Source: Exilibacterium tricleocarpae (GTDB lineage: Bacteria > Pseudomonadota > Gammaproteobacteria > Pseudomonadales > Cellvibrionaceae). From it: a stretch of DNA of 64,000 nucleotides. The position numbers were made by a program, and so were the translations under genes. Shown here piece after piece: positions 8,591 to 17,998 of this stretch. The notes under the pieces were generated by a model. The model saw nothing but the letters and a program-made list of their open reading frames with translations. It did no database searches and was not told the DNA's origin. Numbering within the stretch: position 1 is the first letter of the stretch; each line of letters begins with the position of its first letter. The stretch covers positions 1 to 64,000 of the forward strand of contig NZ_ML660113.1 in assembly GCF_007004655.1 (NCBI RefSeq). Reading direction: 5' to 3'.

Positions 8591-8709
8591 GCTCTCAGCT
8601 CTCAGCTCTCAGCTCTCAGCTCTCAGCTCTCAGCTCTCAGCTCTCAGCTCTCAGCTCTCAGCTCTCAGCTCTCAGCTCTCAGCTCTCAGCTCTCAGCTCT
8701 CAGCTCTCA
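8591..8709. repeat. perfect heptanucleotide microsatellite, 17 copies of GCTCTCA
   Basis: Exactly 119 bp made of 17 uninterrupted copies of GCTCTCA (TGAGAGC on the transcribed strand). It lies between the 3' end of glyA and the nrdR start, 50 bp upstream of the nrdR ATG. Seven is not a multiple of three, so on the minus strand it places TGA stops in every frame, and any change in copy number alters the spacing between glyA and nrdR. Perfect tandem repeats of this length are prone to slippage. Confidence 0.97.
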
Positions 8710-8746
8710 ATCGATGATCCCTTTGAGCACGATGAGGTGTGAACGC

Positions 8747-10012
8747 TTATTCCCCGTAAACGGGAAACTTCGCACACACCGCCAGCACTTTCGCCTTGAC
8801 CTCGGCAATCACTCCTTCTGCCTCGTCTTTTTCCAGGGCTTCGAGCACATCGCACATCCAGTGGGTCAGCTCGACGGTCTCCGCCGTGCCGAAGCCACGG
8901 GTGGTGATGGCGGGGGTCCCCACCCGCAGCCCCGAGGTAATAAACGGCGAGCGCGGGTCATTCGGCACGGCATTTTTATTGACGGTGATATTGGCCAGCC
9001 CCAGCGCTTCGTCGGCGTCTTTGCCGGTGTAGTCCTTGCCGATCAAATCCACCAGCATCAGGTGGTTTTCCGTACCACCGGAAACAATGTTGATACCGCG
9101 CTCGATAAAGGTGGCCGCCATGGCCTTGGCATTGTCGACGACCTGCTGCTGGTAGGCTTTGAAGTCATCGCCCATCGCCTCCTTGAAACTCACCGCCTTG
9201 GCGGCAATCACGTGCATCAGCGGCCCGCCCTGGCCACCGGGAAATACCGCCGAATTGAGTTTCTTTTCCAGTTCCGGATTGGCCCGGGCCAGGATAATAC
9301 CGCCGCGGGGACCGCGCAGGGTCTTGTGGGTGGTGGAGGTCACCACATCGGCAAACGGCACCGGATTGGGGTAGATACCGGCCGCCACCAGCCCGGCGAC
9401 ATGGGCCATATCGACGACCAGGTAGGCGCCGACCTGATCGGCGATCTCGCGAAACCGGCCCCAGTCCATGATCTGGGAATAGGCGGAAAAGCCGGCCATC
9501 AGCAGCTTCGGCTTGTGTTCCAGGGCCAACTGCCGGACCTGTTCGTAATCCACTTCACCGGTCTGCGGGTTGAGGCCGTACTGCACGGCGTGATAGATCT
9601 TGCCGGAGAAATTCACCTTGGCGCCGTGGGTGAGGTGGCCGCCGTCGGCCAGGCTCATGCCGAGCACGGTATCGCCCGGCGCGCACAGCGCCGCGTAGAC
9701 GGCGGTATTGGCCTGGGAACCGGAGTGCGGTTGCACGTTGGCATAGTCGGCACCAAACAACTGCTTGGCCCGCTCGATCGCCAGCGCCTCCGCCCGATCG
9801 ACATACTCGCAGCCGCCGTAATAGCGCTTGCCGGGATAGCCCTCGGCGTATTTGTTGGTAAGCTTGGTGCCCTGCGCCGCCATGACCAGGGGGCTGGTGT
9901 AGTTTTCGGAAGCAATCAGCTCGATATGTTCTTCCTGGCGGCGATCTTCGTGTTCGATAGCCGACCAAATGTCCGGATCAAAAGCTTCGAGAGTCTGAGA
10001 TTTATCAAACAT
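8747..10012 (-). CDS. glyA: serine hydroxymethyltransferase
   Basis: A 421-aa PLP enzyme interconverting serine and glycine with tetrahydrofolate. Visible landmarks: [60 protein letters not shown] and the PLP-lysine segment [16 protein letters not shown]. Length and start match the family; AGAGGTG is upstream of the ATG. It lies ahead of nrdR-ribD on the same strand, though the heptamer array separates them. Confidence 0.97.
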   Translation of the reverse strand: MFDKSQTLEAFDPDIWSAIEHEDRRQEEHIELIASENYTSPLVMAAQGTKLTNKYAEGYPGKRYYGGCEYVDRAEALAIERAKQLFGADYANVQPHSGSQANTAVYAALCAPGDTVLGMSLADGGHLTHGAKVNFSGKIYHAVQYGLNPQTGEVDYEQVRQLALEHKPKLLMAGFSAYSQIMDWGRFREIADQVGAYLVVDMAHVAGLVAAGIYPNPVPFADVVTSTTHKTLRGPRGGIILARANPELEKKLNSAVFPGGQGGPLMHVIAAKAVSFKEAMGDDFKAYQQQVVDNAKAMAATFIERGINIVSGGTENHLMLVDLIGKDYTGKDADEALGLANITVNKNAVPNDPRSPFITSGLRVGTPAITTRGFGTAETVELTHWMCDVLEALEKDEAEGVIAEVKAKVLAVCAKFPVYGE

Positions 10013-10238
10013 CGGTCACCTCTGGCGCAGGTTGGGGGCGCAGGTTGGGGTTTGCAGTGATAGTGTCCACAATCCGCCCCAGGCCGGGCCTGCAACGACA
10101 ACCGGAAGCGGCGACTGCGGTCTTGAAGGGGCGCGATTGTACACTATCCCGGCGGCGAGGGAGCAGTGTTTTTGGCCCCTCGGCACAAAAGATTTTCATG
10201 TTTATCATCAATCGAGTGCACCTCGCAAAAAGGGGCGA

Positions 10239-10345
10239 GCCAATGACATTTACTTAAGCCAAGGCGTGCCAGTTGACCGGTCCGGCCCTCAGTATTCTTG
10301 ACTCAAGACCGATAAGACTGGAGCAGGGATCGCTAAATTGGTGCC
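10239..10345. repeat. dispersed extragenic repeat, copy A (short form), within the 10013-10424 gap
   Basis: The gap between glyA and mmsB holds no credible gene. It contains ACTTAAGCC...GTGCCAGTTGACCGGTCCGG followed by CTCAAGACCGATAAGACTGGAGCAG. The same two blocks frame the larger hairpin element at 17999-18232 (AATTGACCGGTCTG and ATCAAGACCGGGAAGAATAGAGCAG). This copy therefore looks like the same element without its central hairpin. Related cores are at 47847-47998 and 49207-49262. Confidence 0.6.
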
Positions 10346-10424
10346 AATCCTCTCAAGTCCCACCACCACCAAAAGCAGGCGCCTGGAGCGAGTGCCGCAG
10401 GGGGTCGATCCACCACAGCTTCCG

Positions 10425-11366
10425 CTATGGCCTGGAGAACAGCCTCTGAACACTCGAAAAATCCAGCTCGGTGTTGTCCTCGCCTCCCGCATGGGCGTGC
10501 AGGCCATACAGACTCCGGGCCAGCGTGCCCATGGGCGTATCCGAGCGGCTGGCCAGGGCCGCCGCCTGCGCCAGGCCCAAATCCTTCTGCATCAGCTTGA
10601 CCATAAATCCGCCCTGGTAGTCACGACTTGCCGGCGCCCCCGGCATCACCCCGGGGTAAGGATTGTACTTTTCCAGCGACCAGTTGCAGCCGGAGCTCTT
10701 TAACATGATATCGGACAGCACCGCCGGGTCCAAACCGTTGTCCACACCCAGTTGCAACGCCTCGGCAGTGCCGATCATATGCACCGCCAGCAGCATGTTG
10801 TTGCAAATTTTAGCCACCTGGCCGGCGCCGCTGTCACCGGCGCGCAGCACATTGCTGCCCATGGCGGACAACACCGGCTCGGCGGCCGTGCAGGCCGCTT
10901 CGGTGCCGCCGCACATAAATGCCAGGGTACCCGCAGCAGCCGCAGCCACACCGCCGGAGACCGGGGCATCGATGGCCTGAATACCGCGTTGCGCCGCCGC
11001 CTCTGCCAGGCGCCGGGAGCTGGCGGCAGCCACGGTGGAACAGTCGATCACCAGCGCTGTGGCGGGCATGCAGTCCAGCAGCGCCGGCTCGCCGTCGATA
11101 TAGAGATGCTCGACAATCGCCCCGTCGGGCAACATGCTGACGACATAGTCGACACCCTCTACCGCAGCGGCGGCCGTGGCGGCGGGCACACAGCCGGCCG
11201 CGTCGGCCTGCGCCAGCGCCGCGGCGGATAAATCAAACGCCCGCACCTCAAAACCGGCTTTTACCAGGTTGGGGGCCATGCCGCCGCCCATATTGCCGAG
11301 GCCGACAAATGCGACTTTTTTTGCGGTAGCGTTTGCCATGTCCTCTACTGCCATATCTTCTGCCAT
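10425..11366 (-). CDS. mmsB: 3-hydroxyisobutyrate dehydrogenase
   Basis: A 313-aa NAD-dependent dehydrogenase oxidising 3-hydroxyisobutyrate to methylmalonate semialdehyde in valine catabolism. It has the Rossmann signature VAFVGLGNMGGGMAPNLV, the substrate motif IDAPVSGGVAAA and the catalytic-lysine region GAGQVAKICNNML. The ATG at 11366 is favoured because AGGAGA sits 6 nt upstream; a TTG start 7 codons earlier would swallow that site. Last gene of the valine run, 22 nt after the 3-hydroxyisobutyryl-CoA hydrolase. Confidence 0.93.
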   Translation of the reverse strand: MAEDMAVEDMANATAKKVAFVGLGNMGGGMAPNLVKAGFEVRAFDLSAAALAQADAAGCVPAATAAAAVEGVDYVVSMLPDGAIVEHLYIDGEPALLDCMPATALVIDCSTVAAASSRRLAEAAAQRGIQAIDAPVSGGVAAAAAGTLAFMCGGTEAACTAAEPVLSAMGSNVLRAGDSGAGQVAKICNNMLLAVHMIGTAEALQLGVDNGLDPAVLSDIMLKSSGCNWSLEKYNPYPGVMPGAPASRDYQGGFMVKLMQKDLGLAQAAALASRSDTPMGTLARSLYGLHAHAGGEDNTELDFSSVQRLFSRP

Positions 11367-11388
11367 AACCGCTCTCCTATCGATCAAC

Positions 11389-12537
11389 TTACTGATCTAT
11401 CTGCCCTAAGTCCGCCAGCGGGTGGGGGCCGTCCCAGGGAGCCTGGAAAAACGCCGCCACCTCCTGCGCTGAAACAGCCTCCACCCGGTCCGGGCGCCAG
11501 CGGGGCGCCCTATCTTTATCGATCAGCAGCGCCCTGACCCCCTCGCGAAAGTGACCGCGGGCGGCGCAATTGACCGACATGATAAATTCCATACGAAAGA
11601 CATCCGCCAGTGACAGGCCGCTGCCGCGGCGCAACTGTTGCGCCACCAGGTGCGGGGTAATCGGGCACCCTGCAGCCAGCCCCCGAGCCGCTTTGGCAAG
11701 CCAGGTATCGTCGCCTTCATAGGCTGTGATACGAGACACCAGGGCGGGCACCTCGTGCTCGGCACAGGTGGCGTTAATCCAGTCCAGATGCGGCTCGAGT
11801 TGGCCGTCGGGCTGGCCGGCGAGGTGGGCTGCCTCCATATCCCGCAGCAGTGCGGTGACACTTTCGCGGTCGGTCTGCGCCTCGCCACGCCAGTCGATAT
11901 CGGCAAGACCGGCCAGCACCTGGTCTTTGCAGGCGTGAGGGAGGAAGCGGTCGCCGAGTCCGACGAACTTGGCGTCGGCGGCGTTAAAAGAGGCGCCGGT
12001 AAGGCCGAGAAACAACCCGGTCTGGCCCGGTGCGTGGTTGAGAAACCAGGTGCCGCCCACATCCGGATAGAGGCCGATGGTCACCTCGGGCATGGCCATG
12101 CGAGTGGTCTCGGTCACCACCCGATGGCTGGCACCGCTCAACAGGCCCATGCCGCCGCCCATAACGATACCCTGGCCCCAGGCCAGAATCGGTTTGGTAT
12201 AGGTGTGAATGTGGTAGTCGAGCCGGTATTCGCGGGAGAAAAACTGCAGCGCGTAATCGCTGTCGAGCGCTTCGCCGTAGGCAGCGGAGGCGGCATACAG
12301 GGCCACCACATCGCCGCCGGCGCAAAACGCTTTGTCGCCGGCGCCTTGTAGAAACACGCAGGCGATATCGGCATCTCGCTCCCAGGCGCTGAGTCGCGCC
12401 TGCAGCAGATCGATCATGGCCAGGCTCAGGGCGTTGAGTGACTTTTCTGCATTCAGCGTGGCAATACCGATTTTATAGTTATTGCCGGCGGGAAGTTCGT
12501 TAAACGTGACTGCTGGTTGTGTCAATGTGTTCCCCAT
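11389..12537 (-). CDS. 3-hydroxyisobutyryl-CoA hydrolase (enoyl-CoA hydratase/isomerase family)
   Basis: A 382-aa crotonase-fold hydrolase releasing 3-hydroxyisobutyrate from its CoA ester, the step between the enoyl-CoA hydratase and mmsB products. It shows LNALSLAMIDLL, GAGDKAFCAGGDV, the oxyanion segment GQGIVMGGGMGLL and the catalytic-acid segment MPEVTIGLYPDVGGTW, plus the C-terminal helical extension typical of this subfamily rather than of plain hydratases. The first 138 residues are duplicated in a truncated copy immediately upstream (12833-13294). Confidence 0.9.
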   Translation of the reverse strand: MGNTLTQPAVTFNELPAGNNYKIGIATLNAEKSLNALSLAMIDLLQARLSAWERDADIACVFLQGAGDKAFCAGGDVVALYAASAAYGEALDSDYALQFFSREYRLDYHIHTYTKPILAWGQGIVMGGGMGLLSGASHRVVTETTRMAMPEVTIGLYPDVGGTWFLNHAPGQTGLFLGLTGASFNAADAKFVGLGDRFLPHACKDQVLAGLADIDWRGEAQTDRESVTALLRDMEAAHLAGQPDGQLEPHLDWINATCAEHEVPALVSRITAYEGDDTWLAKAARGLAAGCPITPHLVAQQLRRGSGLSLADVFRMEFIMSVNCAARGHFREGVRALLIDKDRAPRWRPDRVEAVSAQEVAAFFQAPWDGPHPLADLGQIDQ

Positions 12538-12586
12538 CTATCTCTGTTGTTTCTATCCACTCGTCCCCTTAACCTGCACCTCTAGC

Positions 12587-12752
12587 GGTGGCACGGTGCG
12601 GGGACGTAACTTCAGTTGCGTCCCCCTCGAGGGGGACCACTCCCCTGTGCCAATAGCACCGCTTGCAGGATACTGCGGGGCAGTTCTAACGCAGGGGAGT
12701 GGCACCATTCTAAGGGGACGCAACTGAAGTTACGTCCCCGCACCGTGCCACC
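12587..12752. repeat. 39-bp perfect inverted repeat element in the duplicated hydrolase spacer
   Basis: The arms 12587-12625 and 12714-12752 are perfect 39-bp reverse complements (GGTGGCACGGTGCGGGGACG onward), enclosing a nested pair CCACTCCCCTG (12637-12647) / CAGGGGAGTGG (12692-12702). The outer 17 bases recur at 13344-13360 upstream of the second gene copy. It has no coding capacity and resembles a small non-autonomous palindromic element. Sequences 12541-12603 and 13298-13360 are near-identical direct repeats belonging to the gene duplication. Confidence 0.85.
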
Positions 12753-12831
12753 GGAGGCGGTGCCTTTAGAAAGGGGAGTGCCACTCCTCTGGTTGCGGTC
12801 GGGCAACAGTGTCTCTAAGCTTAACGAGCTT

Positions 12832-12878
12832 CTTAAGGGGACGGAGGGAATAAAAAATAATCCCTCCGTCCCCTTAAG
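12832..12878. repeat. 18-bp perfect hairpin between the hydrolase copies
   Basis: CTTAAGGGGACGGAGGGA at 12832-12849 pairs perfectly with 12861-12878 across an 11-base A/T-rich loop. It marks the exact point where similarity to the intact hydrolase gene stops, so it is probably a palindromic repeat inserted at, or generating, the duplication breakpoint. It could also act as a bidirectional transcription barrier within the valine operon. Confidence 0.85.
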
Positions 12879-13294
12879 CAGTGGCTGGCGCCGCTCAACA
12901 GGCCCATACCGCCGCCCATCACGATACCCTGGCCCCAAGCCAGAATCGGTTTGGTGTAGGTGTGAATGTGGTAGTCGAGCCGGTATTCGCGGGAGAAGAA
13001 CTGCAGCGCGTAATCGTTGCCGAGCGTTTCGCCGTAGGCCGCGGAGGCGGCATACAGGGCCACCACATCGCCGCCGGCGCAAAACGCTTTGTCGCCGGCG
13101 CCCTGCAGAAATACGCAGGCAATATCGGCATCTCGCTCCCAGGCGGTGAGTTGTGCCTGCAGCAGATCGATCATGGCCAGGCTCAGGGCATTGAGTGACT
13201 TTTCTGCATTCAGCGTGGCAATGCCGATTTTATAGGTACTGCCGGCGGGAAGTTCGTTAAACGTGACTGCTGGTTGTGTCAATGTATTCCCCAT
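12833..13294 (-). pseudogene. truncated duplicate of 3-hydroxyisobutyryl-CoA hydrolase
   Basis: Codes for 153 aa, of which the first 138 match the intact neighbour with only 7 substitutions (for example NN to ST at residues 19-20). After GLLSGASH the frame runs into the palindromic repeat (CLRGRRDYF) and stops. It lacks the catalytic glutamate segment MPEVTIGLYPD and the whole C-terminal half, so it should be inactive. It keeps the same start and upstream sequence as the full gene. The protein, if made, could only be a fragment of the crotonase fold. Confidence 0.88.
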
Positions 13295-13399
13295 CTATCT
13301 CTGTTATTTCCATCCGCTCGTCCCCTTAACCTGCACCTCTTGCGGTGGCACGGTGCGGGGTCGGGGTCGGGGGGCCCCACCCCCCATCAACAAAACCAC

Positions 13400-14176
13400 C
13401 TACCCATTCCTCCAAACCGGCACCCGCTTCTCCAAAAAGGCACTAACCCCTTCCCGCTGATCCTCGGAGTCCCACAGCTTGACAAACAACTCCCGCTCCT
13501 GCGGCAGGGCGCTGGCGAGCGGTTGCCGCCGCGCCGCCATAATCAACTGCTTGCAATAACGCACCGACGTCGGCGACTGGCCGGCGGCCCGTTCAGCCAA
13601 CTCCAACGCGCGCGCCAGCGCCTGACCGGTCGCCACCACCTCCTGCACCAACCCGATTCGCTCGGCCTGCTCCGCCTTGACCCGCTCGCCGAGCAGGATC
13701 ATACGCTTGGCCCAGGCCTCCCCCACCAGCCACGGCAACTGCTGGGAGCCCAGGCCGCAGGGCAGCAGCCCCACCGAGGCTTCCGGCAACGCCATCTGCG
13801 CCTGCTGTTCGGCGATGCGAAAATCACAGCACAGCGCCGCCTCCAGGCCGCCGCCCATGGCAAAGCCGGTGATGGCGGCAATCGATACGCCACGGTAGTT
13901 CGCCAGAGTCTCGAAGGCGCTGCCGAAGCAGTCGGCAAACGCAAACGCCTGCCCCTTGTCGTCGTGATTAAAACGGTTGAGGTCGGCACCGGCGCTGAAA
14001 AACTTTTCGCTGTCACTGGCCAGGATCAGCGCGTAGTTATCGGTGTCGTCGTTGAGCTGCTCCACTAAATGCCGGAGATACTGCAGGCTCTCCGGCGTCC
14101 AGGTATTGGCCGGCGGATTATTGAAGGTGATGACGGCGGTGTGACCGCGCCGCTCCAGTTTTAATAACTCACTCAT
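13400..14176 (-). CDS. enoyl-CoA hydratase/isomerase family protein (valine pathway)
   Basis: A 258-aa crotonase-fold protein. It has ITFNNPPANTW, SAGADLNRF, the oxyanion-hole segment ITGFAMGGGLEAAL and the acid segment LPEASVGLLPCGLGSQ. In this operon the likely reaction is hydration of methacrylyl-CoA to 3-hydroxyisobutyryl-CoA. An AGAGG ribosome-binding site precedes the ATG. The operon position between the acyl-CoA dehydrogenase and the hydrolase supports the role; substrate specificity is inferred. Confidence 0.88.
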   Translation of the reverse strand: MSELLKLERRGHTAVITFNNPPANTWTPESLQYLRHLVEQLNDDTDNYALILASDSEKFFSAGADLNRFNHDDKGQAFAFADCFGSAFETLANYRGVSIAAITGFAMGGGLEAALCCDFRIAEQQAQMALPEASVGLLPCGLGSQQLPWLVGEAWAKRMILLGERVKAEQAERIGLVQEVVATGQALARALELAERAAGQSPTSVRYCKQLIMAARRQPLASALPQERELFVKLWDSEDQREGVSAFLEKRVPVWRNG

Positions 14177-14206
14177 TTCAATGCCTCTATCATCCCAATG
14201 CCCGTA

Positions 14207-15373
14207 TCATCTAAGCACCTCTATGGCGTCGTCCTGCAACAGTCGCCGGGCGACGATCAGGCGCATCACTTCATTGGTGCCTTCGAGAATCTGGTGCACC
14301 CGGGTGTCGCGCACAAAGCGCTCGATCGGGTACTCGCGCAGATAGCCATAACCACCGTGTAACTGCAGCGCCTCATTGCAGACCTGAAACCCGATATCGG
14401 TGGCAAACCGCTTGGCCATGGCGCAATAGGTGGTTTTGTCGGGACTGGCGGTGTCCAGCTTGAACGCCGCCAGGCGCACCATCTGCCGCGCCGCCACCAG
14501 CTCCGTCGCCATATCGGCAAGCTTGAACTGCAGCGCCTGAAAGCTCGCCAACGGTTTGCCGAACTGGGTGCGCTGCTGCAGATAGCGCTGCGCCAGGCCC
14601 AGGGTGGCCTGCGCCGCGCCGAGGGAGCAGGTGGCGATATTGATGCGGCCGCCGTCGAGCCCCTGCATGGCGATCTTAAATCCTTCGCCCTCGGCACCGA
14701 GCCGGTGGCTTGCGGGAACGATCGCGTCCGCAAACGTAATCGCCCGGGTGGGCTGACAATTCCAGCCCATTTTAATTTCGTTCTTGCCGTAGACAATGCC
14801 TTCCAGGTCAGCGGGAACGGCAAACGCGGTAATGCCGCCGGGGCCGTCGTCGCGGCTGCCGGTGCGCGCCATCACCACCAGCATTTCCGTGCTGCCGGCA
14901 CCGCTGATAAACATCTTGCTGCCGTTCAGCACATAGCTGTCTGCGCGCCGCGCCGCGCTGGTTTGCAGTGCCCCGGCATCGCTGCCGGCGTTGGGCTCGG
15001 TGAGACAATAGGACGCCAGCTTGCGCCCTGCCGTCAGCTCGGCACCCCACTGCGATTTCAGTTCCTCGCCGCCCCAGGTGCCGATCATCCAGGTGGCCAT
15101 ATTGTGGATGGAGATAAAAGCCGCGGTGGCAGTGCAGCCGGCGGCCAGCTCCTCCAGGATCAACGCCGTATCCAGACGCGACAGTTCCATGCCGCCCAGT
15201 TCCTGCGGGCAATAGATGCCGCAAAAGCCCAACTCGCCCGCCTTGGCGATAACCTCTTTGGGGAAAAATTTCTCTTCGTCCCAGCGCGCGGCATGGGGTG
15301 CCAACTCGCCCTCGGCAAAGGCGCGGGCGGCCGCCTGAAACGCCAGTTGTTCTTCGCTTAGATCAAAATTCAT
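14207..15373 (-). CDS. acyl-CoA dehydrogenase, probably isobutyryl-CoA dehydrogenase
   Basis: A 388-aa FAD enzyme of the acyl-CoA dehydrogenase family. Recognisable parts: [35 protein letters not shown] (FAD/substrate loop), GNELMV-region equivalent [37 protein letters not shown] and the catalytic-glutamate segment [10 protein letters not shown]. Its start overlaps the mmsA stop by 4 nt. In a valine operon the expected reaction is isobutyryl-CoA to methacrylyl-CoA; chain-length specificity is inferred from context. Confidence 0.9.
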   Translation of the reverse strand: MNFDLSEEQLAFQAAARAFAEGELAPHAARWDEEKFFPKEVIAKAGELGFCGIYCPQELGGMELSRLDTALILEELAAGCTATAAFISIHNMATWMIGTWGGEELKSQWGAELTAGRKLASYCLTEPNAGSDAGALQTSAARRADSYVLNGSKMFISGAGSTEMLVVMARTGSRDDGPGGITAFAVPADLEGIVYGKNEIKMGWNCQPTRAITFADAIVPASHRLGAEGEGFKIAMQGLDGGRINIATCSLGAAQATLGLAQRYLQQRTQFGKPLASFQALQFKLADMATELVAARQMVRLAAFKLDTASPDKTTYCAMAKRFATDIGFQVCNEALQLHGGYGYLREYPIERFVRDTRVHQILEGTNEVMRLIVARRLLQDDAIEVLR

Positions 15374-16875
15374 CGCAGGTTAATCGTCATATTGGGGCCG
15401 CCCGGAATATCCTCGTCAAACCAGCGCGCGGTAACCGTTTTGGTTTCAGTATAAAAACGCACCGCCTGTTTGCCATAGGCATGCTGGTCGCCAAAAAATG
15501 AGCCGCGCCAGCCGGTGAAGGAGAAAAACGGCAGCGGCACCGGCACCGGCACGTTGATGCCCACCTGGCCGACCAGCACCTCGTGTTGGAATTTTCGCGC
15601 CGCCGCGCCGCAGGCGGTAAACAACGAGGTGCCGTTGCCCATGGGATTGTCGTTGATCAGCGCCAGCGCCTCGTCGAGACTGTCGACATTCACCACGCAC
15701 AACACCGGCCCGAAGATTTCATTGCGATAGATTTCCATCGCCGGCGTCACATCGGTAAAGAGGGTGGGACCAACCCAGTTGCCGTCGGGATAGCCCTCCA
15801 CCGCACAGTGGGAACCGTCGAGCACGCAGTTGGCGCCCTCCTGTTTGCCTTTTTCAATAAATGACAAAATCCGGTCCCGCGCCTGGGGATTGATCTGTGG
15901 TCCATAAGCCGCCTGGGGATCGTCCCAGGCGCCGGGACGGATAGTCTGCGCCGCCTGTTTCAGATCGTCGATCCAGGCCTGGGCTTCACCCACCATCACC
16001 ACCACCGAAATCGCCATGCAGCGCTGGCCGGCGGCACCGAAGCCGGCGCCGACCAGGTTGTTGATCACCTGCTGTTTATTGGCATCGGGCATTACCACCA
16101 TATGGTTTTTCGCCCCCACCATGCACTGCACCCGCTTCAGGTGATGGGTGCCGGTGCGGTAGATATGCTCGCCGGCAGCGACAGAGCCGACAAAGGAGAT
16201 GGCCTTCACCTGCGGATGGGTGAGCAGGTTATCCACCTGTTCCCTGTTGCCGTGAACCACCTGCAGCACACCCTTGGGCGCGCCGGCTTCTTCGAACAGT
16301 TCCGCCAGCCGGGTCGGCGTCAGCGGGTCCTGCTCCGAGGGCTTGAGTACGAACGTGTTGCCGCAGGCGATGGCGAGGGGAAACATCCACAGCGGGATCA
16401 TGGCCGGAAAGTTAAACGGCGTGATACCGGCACAGACACCCAGCGGCTGGGTGTAGGAATAGCAGTCGATGGTACGCGCCACATTTTCAACGGTTTCACC
16501 CATCAGCAGCGAGGCGATATTGCAGGCGTGCTCCACCACCTCGATACCGCGCCAGACATCGCCTTTGGCATCCTCGAAGGTTTTGCCGGTTTCGCGGCTC
16601 AGTATTTCCGCCAGTTCGTCGTGGTGGGCTTTCAACAGATGCTGGTAGCGCAACATCAGGCGCGCCCGCTCCGGCACCGCCACCTCTTTCCACTCGGTGA
16701 ACGCCGCAGCGGCGGCAGCCACTGCGCGCTCAACTTCGTCGGCGGTGGCGCAGGGCACCTGGCTGATCACTTCCTGGGTGGCCGGATCGGTTACGGGAAT
16801 AAATCGGGTGGACTCGCTCTCCACCCACTCACCGTTGATGTAGAGGGGGACGGTTTTGCGCAGTTGCACAGACAT
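15370..16875 (-). CDS. mmsA: CoA-acylating methylmalonate-semialdehyde dehydrogenase
   Basis: A 501-aa aldehyde dehydrogenase superfamily enzyme that converts methylmalonate semialdehyde to propionyl-CoA with NAD and CoA. It shows [51 protein letters not shown], the catalytic-cysteine segment [12 protein letters not shown] and [19 protein letters not shown], which is characteristic of the MmsA subfamily. GAGGT lies upstream of the ATG. It is the first gene of the valine run, divergent from the AraC regulator. Confidence 0.95.
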   Translation of the reverse strand: MSVQLRKTVPLYINGEWVESESTRFIPVTDPATQEVISQVPCATADEVERAVAAAAAAFTEWKEVAVPERARLMLRYQHLLKAHHDELAEILSRETGKTFEDAKGDVWRGIEVVEHACNIASLLMGETVENVARTIDCYSYTQPLGVCAGITPFNFPAMIPLWMFPLAIACGNTFVLKPSEQDPLTPTRLAELFEEAGAPKGVLQVVHGNREQVDNLLTHPQVKAISFVGSVAAGEHIYRTGTHHLKRVQCMVGAKNHMVVMPDANKQQVINNLVGAGFGAAGQRCMAISVVVMVGEAQAWIDDLKQAAQTIRPGAWDDPQAAYGPQINPQARDRILSFIEKGKQEGANCVLDGSHCAVEGYPDGNWVGPTLFTDVTPAMEIYRNEIFGPVLCVVNVDSLDEALALINDNPMGNGTSLFTACGAAARKFQHEVLVGQVGINVPVPVPLPFFSFTGWRGSFFGDQHAYGKQAVRFYTETKTVTARWFDEDIPGGPNMTINLR

Positions 16876-17043
16876 ACTGGACCTCGGCTATTCATCAATC
16901 GCTGGGGATCGTGCCATCTAAACACAGGGCGGAGGCCGCCAGGATTGACGAAATTGGCTTTTTGATGGACTATCTTGCTGTTTCCAGAGACATAATCGAG
17001 ACCAAAGAATTTAAAGATATTGTTTATATTTCAATAAGATATA
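16876..17043. promoter_or_regulatory. divergent promoter region between mmsA and the AraC-family regulator
   Basis: A 168-bp intergenic region, strongly AT-rich near the regulator start (AAAGATATTGTTTATATTTC). Since the regulator and the valine operon start head to head, the activator binding sites and both promoters should lie here. I could not pick out a convincing direct repeat to call the AraC site. Confidence 0.5.
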
Positions 17044-17991
17044 ATGAACATCACCTCAGACTGGCCGCTGCCACCGGACGGAATTCGGTTTTTAATGCCA
17101 CAACAGCAACTACAGCGGCTGACCCGGCATGCGCTGACCCGCGCCCTCTACCCGATTGCCATGGGCTACTACCCCGTGGCCCAGCACCACCAGATGCGCC
17201 GCCGTCAACACGACAACTACCTGCTGATCTACTGCAGCGCCGGTGGCGGCCAGTTGCAGACCGACCATCGGACCGCGCCGGTCAGCGCCGGCGACCTGGT
17301 GCTTTTACCCAAGCACAGCCGTCATTTCTACCGCTCCGACGCGCGCAGACCCTGGACGATTTACTGGTTGCACTTCGACGGCGAACTGGCCCGGGCATTC
17401 TGCCGACAACTGCAACGTCCGGGCGATGAGCAGGGCAATGAACAGAATAGTAATCAAGACGTCCACCAGACCGATGAGCAAAACGCTCAGCAAAACATTC
17501 ATCAAAATATCGGCATCCAGCCGCGCCTGATCTCCGCCTTTGGCGAGTTGGCCGAATTGCGCAGCAGCCGCTACCAGTTGCCCAACCTGATTTACGCCTG
17601 CCACCAGTTGCAGGCGCTGCTCAGTTACCTGGCGCTGTTGTTGCGCCAGCACGATCTGTCGGCCCACAAAACGCTCGACTGGGCGCGTGTCCAGGCGGCG
17701 ATGCAGGCACACAAACACGACCACCTTTCCCTCGACACCCTGGCCGCCGAGGTGCAACTGTCAAAGTATCACTTCTCGAAAAAGTTCAAGCAGTTTACCG
17801 GACAATCGCCCATCCAGTACTTTATCAATATGAAAATGCAGTACGCCTGCGATCTGCTGGACGCCGGCAACCAGCCGGTCAAACAAGTGGCCATATCACT
17901 GGGTTATGAGGATGTTTATTATTTCTCGCGCCTGTTTAAAAAAGTCATCGGGCTGTCACCGGACCAGTATCGTAAAAGTAAGTACCGGTAG
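17044..17991 (+). CDS. AraC-family transcriptional regulator, likely activator of the valine operon
   Basis: A 315-aa protein. The N-terminal cupin-type sensor contains YLLIYCSAGGGQLQ, VSAGDLVLLPKHSRHFY and WTIYWLHFDG, as in AraC/MmsR-like regulators. The C-terminal double helix-turn-helix contains LAAEVQLSKYHFSKKFKQFT and VKQVAISLGYEDVYYFSRLF (residues about 225-310). An unusual Asn/Gln/His-rich linker (residues about 130-158, from DEQGNEQNSNQ on) joins the domains. Divergent placement from mmsA supports an MmsR-like role; the effector is unknown. Confidence 0.88.
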   Translation: MNITSDWPLPPDGIRFLMPQQQLQRLTRHALTRALYPIAMGYYPVAQHHQMRRRQHDNYLLIYCSAGGGQLQTDHRTAPVSAGDLVLLPKHSRHFYRSDARRPWTIYWLHFDGELARAFCRQLQRPGDEQGNEQNSNQDVHQTDEQNAQQNIHQNIGIQPRLISAFGELAELRSSRYQLPNLIYACHQLQALLSYLALLLRQHDLSAHKTLDWARVQAAMQAHKHDHLSLDTLAAEVQLSKYHFSKKFKQFTGQSPIQYFINMKMQYACDLLDAGNQPVKQVAISLGYEDVYYFSRLFKKVIGLSPDQYRKSKYR

Positions 17992-17998
17992 AGCCAGT

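Noticed and set aside
8591-8709. Possible CRISPR array
   Set aside because: The unit is 7 bp with no spacers; it is a simple tandem repeat.
8253-8717. Plus-strand protein over nrdR and the heptamer
   Set aside because: It is antisense to the conserved nrdR and ends in the repeat.
10013-10424. Glycine riboswitch or small RNA upstream of glyA
   Set aside because: No tandem aptamer core is seen; the notable content is the dispersed repeat copy.
12616-13149. Plus-strand ORFs across the duplication spacer
   Set aside because: They run through palindromic repeats and antisense to the truncated hydrolase; no independent support.
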